DNA of 64,000 nt from Dyadobacter fermentans DSM 18053 (lineage in GTDB: Bacteria; Bacteroidota; Bacteroidia; Cytophagales; Spirosomataceae), in contig NC_013037.1 of the NCBI RefSeq assembly GCF_000023125.1, positions 6,550,501-6,614,500 on the forward strand, given 5' to 3'. The position numbers and the translations under genes were made by a program. How positions within the stretch are numbered: the stretch's first letter is position 1; each line of letters starts with the position of its first letter. The notes under the pieces are model-generated. The model made no database searches. It worked only from the letters and a program-made list of their open reading frames with translations, and was not told the DNA's origin. Below are positions 25,703 through 34,800 of this stretch, in pieces.

Positions 25703-26515
25703 ATGATGAGACACAAAACCAATTCCGATCCGATAAACCGAAACCTGATCCAGGTAAAATACATCAGCGCAGGAGCTGCCTGGGTTTCCCGGTGCCAGCC
25801 GAATGCCTACCATATCTGGGTCCCGCAGGAGTATTCCACCCACATGGATGCAAGCCTGTGTATCCTTTCCCCCCGAAGCGTGTCCGATCACAAGATGCAG
25901 AGCACTGCGGGGTACAGTATCAGTTTTTCCGAAGAGGCGATACTCGTGCTGAGATGCCAGCATCTGCAACCTTTCGGAGCGGTAAGTTCGCTTGCGTCCG
26001 GCGAACGGGTGGCCATTGCCGATGCCGTTTCGCACCGCGCGATGGTGCGGACGCTGGAAAAAATGATGGAGGAATCGGGCCGGCAGGATGCCTGCGGAAC
26101 CGACCGCAACCTCGCTTTACTGAAAGTCCTGATTGTACAGATTTCAAGGCAATATGCGCTCAGGAAGGCGGCTGCACACATTTCCGCGCAGGGCCGGATC
26201 GTCGAGCGGTTTACGGAACTGCTGTGCTCGCAGGATTGTGCGCGCCATGCCGTGAAGCTCCTCGCCGACGAGTTAGCCATCAGTCCGATGTCTTTCAATG
26301 CGATCATCCGCAATACCCTGGGCGACACGCCTGGCCGGCTCGTGCAGCACAGCCTGCTTCAAAAAGCGAAACACGCCGCCATGCATTCGCAGGAGAGCAT
26401 GAAGGAAGTTGCGGCGCGCCTGGGATTCAGTGACATGGCACATTTCAGCAAATTTTTCAGTGCCGGCGCGGGGATGACATTTACCGATTTCAAAAGAACC
26501 TATCAACATTTCTAA
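25703..26515 (+). CDS. AraC-family transcriptional regulator
   Basis: A 270-residue protein. The N-terminal two-thirds is an unassigned effector region. The C-terminal about 100 residues form an AraC double helix-turn-helix: LADELAISPMSFNAIIR for the first, then SMKEVAARLGFSDMAHFSKF for the second, ending FTDFKR. No membrane segment. It lies 10 nt upstream of a second AraC-type gene in the same direction. Targets unknown; it stands between the cupin and the DoxX-terminated operon. Confidence 0.85.
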   Translation: MMRHKTNSDPINRNLIQVKYISAGAAWVSRCQPNAYHIWVPQEYSTHMDASLCILSPRSVSDHKMQSTAGYSISFSEEAILVLRCQHLQPFGAVSSLASGERVAIADAVSHRAMVRTLEKMMEESGRQDACGTDRNLALLKVLIVQISRQYALRKAAAHISAQGRIVERFTELLCSQDCARHAVKLLADELAISPMSFNAIIRNTLGDTPGRLVQHSLLQKAKHAAMHSQESMKEVAARLGFSDMAHFSKFFSAGAGMTFTDFKRTYQHF

Positions 26516-26525
26516 ATACCAAGCG

Positions 26526-27368
26526 ATGGAAAATGTAGCATTACCCATTTTCAATGCACAGACCCTGGATAATGGTTATGCATTGAAAACGCCGCACCTG
26601 ACCGGCCCCATTCAGCAGGTGATTGAGCTATATTGGATTGGAAAAGGGAAAGGGAATATCACGATCGACTTTTTGAAAACAAATTTTTCCGGAAATACCC
26701 TGTTTTTCGTTTTGCCGGGCCAGATCCACCAGATCAACGCGGAAACTGAATTGATTGGTAAAAAAATTACTTTCTCATTGGATTTGCTTACGGCGGGTGA
26801 TGGTTTCATTGATGAAGCGGGCAAAGCCGGTTATTTCACACGTTTACAGCATGCAGAAGTCGTGACATTCGACGAAGAAACTGCGAGAGAAATCAACGAA
26901 ATTTTTGAAATTATTTTACTCGAAATGGCGCGTTGCGAAGACAATAAAAACGAAATGCTGGGCGCATTACTCGCCCTGTTAATTTCCTACATCCCGCATT
27001 CAAATGACCAGACCCCGGAAGGTTTGGCATTCAGAAACCCCGACATCGTTTTCCGGAAGTTTATATCTAAAATCGACGCGCATTTCCGGACGCAAAAGCA
27101 GGTGTTTTATTACGCATCGGAACTGGCAATCACGCCCAATTACCTGAGCGAAATTTCCAAGAAAGTTTCAGGCTTTTCCGCCCGGCACCACATTCATCAG
27201 CGTGTGGTGTTGGAGGCAAAGCGGAAGGGTATGACGACTGATCTGAATGCAAAACAAATCGGATTTGAATTGGGATTCGAAGATCCGTCGACATTCAGCA
27301 AGTTCTTCCGGATCATGACCGGCGAAAGCTTTTCAGATTTCAGAAAAAAGGAAGTGTGCCTGGGTTGA
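26526..27368 (+). CDS. AraC-family transcriptional regulator with cupin-like N-terminus
   Basis: A 280-residue regulator. An N-terminal beta-rich sensor (residues about 10-110, with FVLPGQIHQI) resembles the AraC-type cupin domain. The C-terminal HTH pair reads ASELAITPNYLSEISKK and NAKQIGFELGFEDPSTFSKF. It follows another AraC gene by 10 nt and is closed by a strong terminator. Such regulators commonly control a neighbouring oxidoreductase operon, but no target site was identified. Confidence 0.88.
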   Translation: MENVALPIFNAQTLDNGYALKTPHLTGPIQQVIELYWIGKGKGNITIDFLKTNFSGNTLFFVLPGQIHQINAETELIGKKITFSLDLLTAGDGFIDEAGKAGYFTRLQHAEVVTFDEETAREINEIFEIILLEMARCEDNKNEMLGALLALLISYIPHSNDQTPEGLAFRNPDIVFRKFISKIDAHFRTQKQVFYYASELAITPNYLSEISKKVSGFSARHHIHQRVVLEAKRKGMTTDLNAKQIGFELGFEDPSTFSKFFRIMTGESFSDFRKKEVCLG

Positions 27369-27375
27369 GAGCGCT

Positions 27376-27411
27376 AAAAAGCCGGACGGTGTGATCATCG
27401 TCCGGCTTTTT
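27376..27411. terminator. Bidirectional intrinsic terminator
   Basis: AAAAAGCCGGACG / CGTCCGGCTTTTT: a 13-bp stem with a 10-nt loop. It lies between the AraC gene and the converging DoxX gene. Confidence 0.88.
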
Positions 27412-27429
27412 CATAACGAATCGGCGCTT

Positions 27430-27840
27430 TCATCTCATGGCAATGCGCCCGTTTTCGAATTTCCTGGCTTTCCACCAGTAGTCGATCGAATACCGGCCGC
27501 TGCCGAGTACAAACAGTACCGCGTAAGTCAGCAGGTAATGCATGGCAAGCTCTTCTTTTTCGGTAAAGGGGGCATCGGCCAGCACGATAAATATCACCAC
27601 AAGCATAATGACGCCCGGCAGGAGCACGGCTGTTCGCGTCCAGAGGCCAATGAGGATGAGTAGCGAGCCGATCAGCTCGGCTGAGAACGCCAGGTAAAGG
27701 CAAAAGGCGGACGGCAAGCCGAATACGGAAGGGAAAGTGTCGGCCTGGCCGGCAAGCACCAGGTGGAGTTTGCCGGCGGCATGCACGGAGATCATCAGGG
27801 TCGCGATGGCGACGCGCGTGAAGAGTAGCAGAGCGTCCAT
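27430..27840 (-). CDS. DoxX-family membrane protein
   Basis: A 136-residue protein with four hydrophobic helices (about 5-25, 45-65, 70-90, 100-118). The DoxX features are the start MDALLLFTRVAIATLM, the central LIGSLLILIGLWTR, and an Arg-Tyr-Ser-Ile-Asp stretch at the end (GSGRYSIDYWW). DoxX proteins are linked to redox and thiosulfate/quinone chemistry in the membrane. It is the last gene of a run of minus-strand genes starting with the amidohydrolase at 32751 and lies 6 nt after the isochorismatase-like gene. Confidence 0.85.
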   Translation of the reverse strand: MDALLLFTRVAIATLMISVHAAGKLHLVLAGQADTFPSVFGLPSAFCLYLAFSAELIGSLLILIGLWTRTAVLLPGVIMLVVIFIVLADAPFTEKEELAMHYLLTYAVLFVLGSGRYSIDYWWKARKFENGRIAMR

Positions 27841-27846
27841 TACCGG

Positions 27847-28542
27847 TCAGTGTTTGAGAGCCGCTTTGGCATATTGCAGCCCGATCCCGTAAGCTCCCCC
27901 GAAATCATGGAACAACCTGGTTACCGCATCGTAGGTATCGGCGCGGCCCCAGTCGCGCTGCAATTCGAGCACATATTGCGCGGAGGTCATCGGAATCGCC
28001 CCTGCTTTGATCATTCTTTGAATGGCCATTTCGTGGGCTTCGAGGGTAAGGTCGCCGCTCGCATCGGTGATGACATACACCTCGTACCCTTCCTGGATGG
28101 CCGAAAGCACGGGCAAAGCCACGCAAACGCCCGTCCATAGCCCTGTCATGACCAGCTTTTTACGCCCTTTTGCAGTGATGGCCTTGTGCGCGCCGGCGTC
28201 CTCCCAGGGGTTCATCGTCGAGCGGTCGACATAGCCCGAGGAAACCGGTGGATACACCGAGAGTATTTCCGGGAAAACAGGTCCGCTGAACGTTTTTTCG
28301 GCTACTGTGGTCACCACCGTCGGCACTTTGAAAATCTTCGAACCGCCTGCCACGAGCGCCACATTGTCCCTGAGCTGCTCGATGCTGATGTTCTTCACCG
28401 CGAATGCCATCTGGCTCTGATGGTCGATCATGACGAGCGTATGGTTGGTGGGCGTGAGCAGCGTGGCGGCCGGTTTTTGGGCAAATGCATTGCAAATGGC
28501 ACACAGGGTCACTATTAACATTGAGGTTAGCTTGGTTTTCAT
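27847..28542 (-). CDS. Secreted isochorismatase-like cysteine hydrolase
   Basis: A 231-residue hydrolase with a signal peptide ending Cys-Asn-Ala-Phe-Ala-Gln (about 22). The family triad is visible: Asp in VMIDHQSQMAF (about 40), Lys in GRKKLVMTG, and Cys in LWTGVCVALPVL. The YcaC-like end lies in DWGRADTYDAVTRLFHDFGG. These enzymes hydrolyse N-C bonds of small amides. Export to the periplasm is a little unusual for the family. Its neighbours (SDR upstream, DoxX downstream) suggest a joint catabolic or detoxifying pathway. Confidence 0.87.
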   Translation of the reverse strand: MKTKLTSMLIVTLCAICNAFAQKPAATLLTPTNHTLVMIDHQSQMAFAVKNISIEQLRDNVALVAGGSKIFKVPTVVTTVAEKTFSGPVFPEILSVYPPVSSGYVDRSTMNPWEDAGAHKAITAKGRKKLVMTGLWTGVCVALPVLSAIQEGYEVYVITDASGDLTLEAHEMAIQRMIKAGAIPMTSAQYVLELQRDWGRADTYDAVTRLFHDFGGAYGIGLQYAKAALKH

Positions 28543-28611
28543 AGTAAGAAAATTGGGATTGATAAATTGACTTGCTTGTAAAAATGGATTGAGGTAATGC
28601 TTGATTTGTGC

Positions 28612-29490
28612 TTATTCGGCGTCGTAAACCACGCCGGTGACTTCCAGGAAACTGTCTACCAACTCCCTCGTCGCCTGGTTGAAATACCGGACGGACTGTT
28701 CTTTGAACCCGCCGCGCACGATGGTCCACAAGCTGCGGAACGGGCTCGGAACGCCGATCACGTTGCGTATCGCGTAGGCGACCTCGATGCATTCGGGCTT
28801 GAACGGCCCGGGGATATAGCTTTCGAGCAGGGCCCGGCGGATGTTGCCCATTTCCTCGCCGTAATACGCTTCGGCGCGCGGGTTTGCCGGCTCCAACTGG
28901 TTTGCGATGATGTTGGTGGAAGGAAAAGTGCCCGGTTGAATGAGCGCAATGCCGATCCCTACCGATGCAAGTTCATAGTAGTAGCTGATCGTGAGTGCCT
29001 CCAATGCAGCTTTGGTAGCCGAAAATATCCCCATGTTTGGAATAGGCATCCGCGAAGCGATGGTGGAGACGTTGATGATCAGTCCTTCCTTACGCTCATG
29101 CATATACGGAAGCGCGGCTTTGATCATCCTGTCGGCGCCGACTACGTTCACCTGGAACATCCAGTCGACCTGAGCCGCGCTCAGCGTTTCGTTCAGGCCA
29201 ATGTACCCGATGCCGGCGTTGTTGATCAGCACGTCGATCTGCCCGTTGGTGGCTTCCGCTATTTCGGCCATCGCGTTGGCGACGGAGTCTTCGTCGGTCA
29301 CGTCCAGTTCCACCACTGTCAGCATCAGGCGGTTGCTCAATGCCCATTCGGATAAATAGGTGGCAATCAGCTGGTTTTTGCTTTTGGGGTTTCGCATGGT
29401 TGCGAACACGTGGTATCCTTCTTTGGCGAGGACCTGGGCGGTAATCCGGCCGAATCCGCTGCTGCTCCCGGTAAGTATGATGTTCTTCAT
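28612..29490 (-). CDS. SDR-family oxidoreductase with Tyr-to-Phe change at the active site
   Basis: A 292-residue classical-type SDR. ATG 29490 gives MKNIILTGSSSGFGRITAQ with the cofactor motif GSSSGFG. NNAGIGYIG and the Ser in INVSTIAS are as expected. The catalytic YxxxK, however, reads Phe-Ser-Ala-Thr-Lys (codon TTT) in NMGIFSATKAAL, which would remove the proton-donating Tyr. Either the enzyme works with altered chemistry or it is inactive or regulatory. A TACTTTTG box 30 bp upstream could be a weak separate promoter; otherwise it belongs to the operon begun at 32751. Confidence 0.85.
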   Translation of the reverse strand: MKNIILTGSSSGFGRITAQVLAKEGYHVFATMRNPKSKNQLIATYLSEWALSNRLMLTVVELDVTDEDSVANAMAEIAEATNGQIDVLINNAGIGYIGLNETLSAAQVDWMFQVNVVGADRMIKAALPYMHERKEGLIINVSTIASRMPIPNMGIFSATKAALEALTISYYYELASVGIGIALIQPGTFPSTNIIANQLEPANPRAEAYYGEEMGNIRRALLESYIPGPFKPECIEVAYAIRNVIGVPSPFRSLWTIVRGGFKEQSVRYFNQATRELVDSFLEVTGVVYDAE

Positions 29491-29611
29491 GGTTACAGAG
29501 GTTGAGGTAAGTTGATGCCCAAAAGTAGGAAGCCGGCGTGGTCGTGTAAATGCAAGTACTCCGGCGAACATTGTCAGTTTCGGTGTTTCAGCCGGTTGGC
29601 AGTACTCCATA

Positions 29612-30973
29612 TCAGAATTTGAACTGCGCAGTAATGCCGGTGAAGACGATCTGTTTGCCCGGACTGACCTTTTTTACATATTCCCCTGGCACAAACCACG
29701 TGCATTCCAGCCCCAGGCTGACGTGCGCACCCGGCTCAGCTGAAACGCTCGCCGCATATTGGTTGCCGATAAACCGCCCGGATATGCCGTGTCCCGGAAA
29801 TACCAATGCACCGGTAGGCCCATAAAGTCCGTCGTGGGTACTGTACCGCCAAAATGTGTCCCAATCGATCCCGAGCGATATATTCTTGTGAATCATGACG
29901 CTGATATCGGGGTGGATGTCGATCAGGTTAGCCGGGCCGACCAATGCCGCCAGCCCGAAATATGCGCCGCGGGGGAACAACGGATTAAATGTGCCCAGCA
30001 ACCCGTCCGCGGCTTGGGCGTCACCACTGATGAGCTCGGTTTTGAGCCCGAGCCTGGGCTTGCCAAACAGATCGGTCATGCGATAGTTCATGTGTACGGA
30101 GGCCGTCCAGGCGCGGATCGCCGATTCCCCGATGCGGCCCGTTTGGAACACCGCTTCCAGGTCGTATTGAAATGCCGCCGATCCGCCCCACCAGCGCATG
30201 CCGATGGAATGCCGCATTTCGGTGCCGGCTGTATTGGCAAACCGCGCATGCAACCGACGGATACCGAGGTAATACCAGTCGATGTTTTGCAAAACCGGTA
30301 TTTGGGTAAGCACATTATACCATCCCCACAATCTCGTATTGCTGCTGAAACGGTCATCGAACGCTCCCTTCCGTGCCTGCACGTAATGCGCGTAGAAGAT
30401 ATCCGACCGGAAACGGGCGGTTTTTATGAGCAGCTTCGCCGCGTCAAAGGCCTGGCGGGTGTTAGGCCCCTCCCGAACGGAAATCAGGCGGCTCGATCCG
30501 TAGAGCAGTTCCTGTCGGCCCAGTCGTAAAGTTAATTTCAATGCATTAGAATCCTGTATGGTCATCTCCGCAAATGCCTGATGGAGATCCAGCGTGTTTT
30601 GGTCGGTGGCGCTTGTTTCGGGTTTGGAGTAGGCGAGGCCGCCCTGTATTTCGGTGAAGAGCCGGAAGCGGGCGCCGGCGCGGAAGTCGAGATGGCTGAG
30701 GTACCTGGAAAGCAGGTAATCGTAATTCCGGTCTTCAAACCCGCCCCAGCTATCGTTGATGACATGAAAATACTGGGTGCGAAAGCTCCCTCCGACGCTG
30801 AGGTACGATCTGTGGTTTTTTGTAACGGGAATGAATTTCAATGTGGCCCGCGCCGAGTCTTTTTGTAAATAACCGTAATCTTCGTCATAACGCAGGGGCT
30901 GGAATGGTTGCGCGTGCAAATATTGCAGGCCGGAGCCCATTAGCAAGCATACCAACCCCGCTCCGAATTTCAT
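29612..30973 (-). CDS. Outer-membrane porin of the alginate-export type
   Basis: A 453-residue barrel protein. ATG 30973 overlaps the stop of the upstream amidohydrolase (ATGA), indicating translational coupling. A signal peptide ends at LQYLHAQ. The body has many amphipathic strands and features of the alginate_exp domain: YLSHLDFRAGARFRLFTEIQ, LRLGRQELLYGSSRLIS, and a segment with RLWGWYN. The C-terminus ends in an aromatic strand, TGITAQFKF. It probably lets the amidohydrolase substrate or a related compound through the outer membrane. Confidence 0.87.
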   Translation of the reverse strand: MKFGAGLVCLLMGSGLQYLHAQPFQPLRYDEDYGYLQKDSARATLKFIPVTKNHRSYLSVGGSFRTQYFHVINDSWGGFEDRNYDYLLSRYLSHLDFRAGARFRLFTEIQGGLAYSKPETSATDQNTLDLHQAFAEMTIQDSNALKLTLRLGRQELLYGSSRLISVREGPNTRQAFDAAKLLIKTARFRSDIFYAHYVQARKGAFDDRFSSNTRLWGWYNVLTQIPVLQNIDWYYLGIRRLHARFANTAGTEMRHSIGMRWWGGSAAFQYDLEAVFQTGRIGESAIRAWTASVHMNYRMTDLFGKPRLGLKTELISGDAQAADGLLGTFNPLFPRGAYFGLAALVGPANLIDIHPDISVMIHKNISLGIDWDTFWRYSTHDGLYGPTGALVFPGHGISGRFIGNQYAASVSAEPGAHVSLGLECTWFVPGEYVKKVSPGKQIVFTGITAQFKF

Positions 30974-32751
30974 TTGCTGCGCGGATACCCGCCGAAATGC
31001 CGGATGGGCGACCATTCGGGGATTACCGGCGGCGCCGGGACGGCATATTCCGGGAAAGACGACGATGCGTACACCACTTTGCCGTTCACGATCGTTAGGT
31101 CAGATTCGAGGTCGCGTACGCGATCGGGCGGGAGGGAAAAGTAGTCATCCGAAAGAATGGCCAGGTCGGCGTACATGCCGGGCACCAGCTTTCCTTTCAA
31201 ATGCTCCTCTCCGGTAAACCAGGCGCTGCCGGCTGTGAATAGTTGCAGGGAGGTGAACTTGTCGAGCGCCTGATCTTCCGGCCAGAACTGCTCGCCGCCG
31301 ATGGTTTTGCCGGTTAGCAGCCAATGCATGGCCATCCACGGGTTGTAGGAGGTGATCCTCGTCGCGTCGGTGCCCATGCCCACGGGAATGCGCAGGGAAA
31401 GCATTTGCCGGATGGGAGGCAGCTGGCGCACCGGCTGGCCGTACAGTTTTTGATATAATTCACCCTGGAAATACATCCTGAATTGAACAGCAATGCCGCC
31501 GCCCAGCTTTTTGACCCTTTGGAGCTGCGCGTCTGTGATGGTTTCGGCATGGTCGAAAAACCAGCGGAGGCCATTGAAAGGCGTATCCGCATTCACTTTT
31601 TCAAATACAGCCAGCATCCGTTCGATCGATTCGCCGTATGTGGCGTGCAGGCGGAACGGCCATCGGTTTTTGACCAACAGCCGGACTACCGGTTCCAGGT
31701 CCGCCTCCATCGTGTCGGACAGGATGGTACGGGGTTCGAGGAAATTTTCGAAATCGGCCGCGGAGGCTACGAGGTTTTCACCGGCGCCTTCCGCCGCGTA
31801 ACCGTTGGCGAGGAACAGGTGGTCGTTGTGGTTGGGATAGGTGGTTTCCAGCCATTTTTCATAATCCCGCAATTCGGTTCCTTTCACTTGTGAGAACAGG
31901 AAATAGGATGTTCTAATGGTCAGTTTCCCGGCTTTTGCCAGTTGTAGTGCGGCGGCATAGTCGGCCGGGTAGCTGTGGCCGCCTCCGCCTGCATCGGCTG
32001 CCGATGTGAGCCCGAAGCGGTTTAGCTCCCGGTAAAAATGCATTGTACTGTTGAGCTGTTCTTCCGGTGAGAGCCGGGTGGTTAATGCGAGTGTGGTATA
32101 AATGGCCTTGGGGGTTTCCTTGGCGAAGAGCATGCCTGTCGGGTTTCCTTCGCCGTCGAGCTCCACCAGGCTGCCTTCATACCGCGTGTTTTTGTCGTAA
32201 CCCAGCGCCAGGATCCCCGCGCGGTTCAGGAATGCTTTTCCGTAGAGATAGGAAATGAATACCGGCTTGTCGGGGACGGCTTCGTTGATTTCTGCCAGCG
32301 TCGGTTGCCGTTTTTCTTCGAACTGAAACTCATTCCATCCGCCCACCACCTTGATCCAGACGCCCGGCGGCGTCCTCTTAGCCTGTTCGCTGAGCATGCG
32401 CATGGCTTCTTTCAGGCTCCTGATCCCGTCCCAGCGCAGTTCGGCATTATAGTTCAGTCCTTCGCGGATGATATGGATGTGGCTGTCGTTCAGCCCGGGA
32501 ATTACCGTCCGGCCCTTCGCGTCGATCACCTTCGTCCGAGGGCCTTTGTGTGCCGAAACCAATTGCTTTTCAGGGCCGGTTGCGAGGATCAGGCCATCCT
32601 TAATGGCAACGGCGCCTACGAATTCGCCCGCCCTGGCCATGGTCGCGATCTTGCCATTGCGAATGATCAGATCGGCAGTTTGCGTATACCCTTGCCGTGC
32701 CGCCAGGCAGCACAGGAGTACCGCCAGAATCCGGGGGAATTGACTTTTCAT
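30970..32751 (-). CDS. Secreted amidohydrolase, YtcJ-like amidohydrolase-3 group
   Basis: A 593-residue enzyme from ATG 32751 with a signal peptide ending Gln-Gly-Tyr-Thr-Gln. Metal-site motifs: NDSHIHIIREG (about 95), a His in FRLHATYGES, a His in FFDHAETI, and Asp in VGMGTDATRITSYNP. The family end reads GKLVPGMYADLAILSDD. YtcJ-like enzymes hydrolyse N-substituted amides or formamides; the exact substrate is open. It is the first gene of an operon reaching the porin and possibly SDR, isochorismatase-like and DoxX genes, with a regulon-type promoter upstream. Confidence 0.9.
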   Translation of the reverse strand: MKSQFPRILAVLLCCLAARQGYTQTADLIIRNGKIATMARAGEFVGAVAIKDGLILATGPEKQLVSAHKGPRTKVIDAKGRTVIPGLNDSHIHIIREGLNYNAELRWDGIRSLKEAMRMLSEQAKRTPPGVWIKVVGGWNEFQFEEKRQPTLAEINEAVPDKPVFISYLYGKAFLNRAGILALGYDKNTRYEGSLVELDGEGNPTGMLFAKETPKAIYTTLALTTRLSPEEQLNSTMHFYRELNRFGLTSAADAGGGGHSYPADYAAALQLAKAGKLTIRTSYFLFSQVKGTELRDYEKWLETTYPNHNDHLFLANGYAAEGAGENLVASAADFENFLEPRTILSDTMEADLEPVVRLLVKNRWPFRLHATYGESIERMLAVFEKVNADTPFNGLRWFFDHAETITDAQLQRVKKLGGGIAVQFRMYFQGELYQKLYGQPVRQLPPIRQMLSLRIPVGMGTDATRITSYNPWMAMHWLLTGKTIGGEQFWPEDQALDKFTSLQLFTAGSAWFTGEEHLKGKLVPGMYADLAILSDDYFSLPPDRVRDLESDLTIVNGKVVYASSSFPEYAVPAPPVIPEWSPIRHFGGYPRSK

Positions 32752-32776
32752 CGAGATCACATTTTTGACCTGTTCT

Positions 32777-32791
32777 GATAAAGTTGTACCA
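32777..32791 (-). promoter_or_regulatory. Sigma-54-like promoter of the amidohydrolase operon
   Basis: The minus strand reads TGGTACAACTTTATC: a good -24 box and a poor -12 box (TATC). The GG is 65 bp from the upstream site centre, as in the other promoters. The leader is about 15 nt. Confidence 0.5.
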
Positions 32792-32848
32792 GATTTCTAC
32801 CCGGTTGTGAATCAGTGGTTTATTCTTTCAGGCGTATTCCTGTTTTTT

Positions 32849-32890
32849 ACGAAATATCGTAAATGTGCGAGGCGGGTAACGATATTTCGC
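32849..32890 (-). promoter_or_regulatory. Paired upstream activator sites of the amidohydrolase operon
   Basis: The proximal near-palindrome ACGAAATATCGT (32849-32860) is extended by TTT/AAA arms. The distal ACGATATTTCGC (32879-32890) is centred exactly 30 bp further. The pair could also serve the divergent response-regulator gene at 33049, but no -24/-12 element lies at the matching distance on that side. Confidence 0.72.
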
Positions 32891-33048
32891 AGAAACGCGG
32901 CCTTCCCGCGGTGCGGGCCGAAGCGCTGGTTTGGCTAATGTGCTTTGCGTCAATGGCTCGGTTTGGAAACAGGATTTAAGGTGGTAGCAGGCATGGTTAT
33001 GCACGGCTTTCCCGCGTGCGGACCATCCCGTTCATCCAAACCCGGCCT

Positions 33049-34797
33049 ATGAAGCAGAAGATACTTATCGTGGAGGATTTTTTTGTAGAAGCAAACCATC
33101 TCAGAATCCTGCTCACGCGCGCAGGATACGAGGTGACGGGTATCGCGAGGACGTTCGAAAGTGCCGAAGAAGCCATCAGGCAGGATCACCCGGAAATCGT
33201 TTTGGTGGATATTTTTCTGGCAGGACAAAAAACAGGCGTAGACCTGGCCAGGTTGCTGAACCGCCAGAACATTCCGTTCATTTACTTGTCCGCCAACTCC
33301 AATGAGGAAGTACTCAAAACCGCCCGGGAAACCGGCCCCAGCGGGTTTGTCGTGAAGCCATTCCGGGAAAAGGACTTGCTGGCGGCTATCGGCATTGCGC
33401 GCTATCTTCACGAAAGCAGCAGGGAGGCGCTTTGGCGGAAAGAGGCCGCATTCACCGGCGAACTCGACCGCCTGGCGGGCGCCCGCCGCCCGTGGCCGGA
33501 GCGGATGCTGTGCCTGGTAAGGGCATTGCAGCAATTTATTTCGTTCGACTATGTGGCTGTCGGTTTTATCGGGCCAGTTTATATGCCATTTAATGCGTTG
33601 CACTTCCTGCGGACCGGTTTCGATGAATACCAGGTTATGGATTCGGAAGGGTTTCAAACCGTGAGCAGAATTAATCCGGCCAGGATGGTGGCCAGCATGG
33701 CTGCGATTAAGCTCAGGACGAGCCCGGTGTTTTTCAATGCGGTCCAGTTTCAGATCGCATGCCAGGAAAGCGGCATCCGTTCGCTGGTCGGCAAGACTTT
33801 TGATATGCATTCCAACCTGCTTTTCCCTTTGCCGAAGATTTCGTTGGACGGCAGATATTTCTTTTTGTCATTATATAGTGGTCGTAATGATGCTTTTAAC
33901 GAGCGGCACCTTGAACTGTGCCGGAAGGTGCAGCCCGCCTTGCAGCATGCGGTGGAGGAAATGACCCGGCATGTGATGCCCGGTTTCCCTCAGGTGCGGC
34001 TTGACGAGGGTATTGAACTGATCTCCAATAAAGTCCCGATTCCCGGGCCATTGGGCGCGATGATCGGCGAAAGTCACCTGTTTCTGCACGTGCTGGACCT
34101 GGCGGTGGCTTTTGCGGCGACCGACTCGTCGGTGCTGATCCGCGGCGAACGCGGGACCGGTAAGGAGCAGGTCGCCGGGGGCATTCATGCATTGTCGGCC
34201 AGGAGTGACGGGCCTTTCATCAAGGTGAATTGCGCGGGCTTCTCGGCCGGGTCGATGGAGGGAGAGCTGTTCGGATTTGAAAACGGTGGGCCCGGCAATG
34301 CGCGCACCGGCCGTTTCGGACAGGCCGAGGGCGGTACCCTGTTTTTGGATGAAATCGGGGAAATGCCTTTTGAAATCCAGCTCAAACTGCTCAATGTCCT
34401 GCAAAGGCACGAAATGGAACGGGTAGGAGGGCGCCAGCCGGTGCGTGTGGATGTACGCGTGATTGTCGCCACCAGCCGCGACCTCGAAAAAGAGATCGCC
34501 GAAGGCAGGTTCAGGCTCGATTTGTATTACCGGCTGAATGCATGTTGCATCCGGCTGCCGGCTTTGCGCGAACGGATCGACGATATCGAGTTGATCGCAA
34601 CCCATTTTTTGGAATATTTTGCAGAAAAATCGGGCAGAGGGCATGCACTGCGGTTCTCGGAAAAGAGCATCCGGATGCTGAAAGAATACGATTGGCCGGG
34701 CAATGTAGCGGAGCTGATGGATGCGATAGAAACCTGTGTCTTATTTGCCAGAACCGAGATTGTCGACGACATTAAACTACCTTCCAGAAAATCTTAG
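33049..34797 (+). CDS. Response regulator with degenerate AAA+ domain, no DNA-binding end
   Basis: A 582-residue protein. The receiver domain (1-120) has acidic pocket Glu9-Asp10, Asp54 and Lys in VVKPF. A GAF-like middle domain (about 140-310) precedes an AAA+ domain with Walker A GERGTGKE and Walker B LFLDEIGE. The GAFTGA loop is replaced by FENGGPGNA, so sigma-54 contact should be lost. The protein ends after WPGNVAELMDAIETC and the Fis-type HTH present in its paralogue (37155-39107) is missing. It may act as a decoy or be decaying. It is followed 3 nt later by a GTG-started kinase gene. Confidence 0.85.
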   Translation: MKQKILIVEDFFVEANHLRILLTRAGYEVTGIARTFESAEEAIRQDHPEIVLVDIFLAGQKTGVDLARLLNRQNIPFIYLSANSNEEVLKTARETGPSGFVVKPFREKDLLAAIGIARYLHESSREALWRKEAAFTGELDRLAGARRPWPERMLCLVRALQQFISFDYVAVGFIGPVYMPFNALHFLRTGFDEYQVMDSEGFQTVSRINPARMVASMAAIKLRTSPVFFNAVQFQIACQESGIRSLVGKTFDMHSNLLFPLPKISLDGRYFFLSLYSGRNDAFNERHLELCRKVQPALQHAVEEMTRHVMPGFPQVRLDEGIELISNKVPIPGPLGAMIGESHLFLHVLDLAVAFAATDSSVLIRGERGTGKEQVAGGIHALSARSDGPFIKVNCAGFSAGSMEGELFGFENGGPGNARTGRFGQAEGGTLFLDEIGEMPFEIQLKLLNVLQRHEMERVGGRQPVRVDVRVIVATSRDLEKEIAEGRFRLDLYYRLNACCIRLPALRERIDDIELIATHFLEYFAEKSGRGHALRFSEKSIRMLKEYDWPGNVAELMDAIETCVLFARTEIVDDIKLPSRKS

Positions 34798-34800
34798 CCA

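Noticed and set aside
32879..33048. Possible sigma-54 promoter for the response regulator gene at 33049
   Set aside because: TTTGGCTAATGTGCTTTGC has a 12-bp spacing and TTGGAAACAGGATTTA has the wrong distance (81 bp) to the operator; neither matches the pattern of the other seven promoters.
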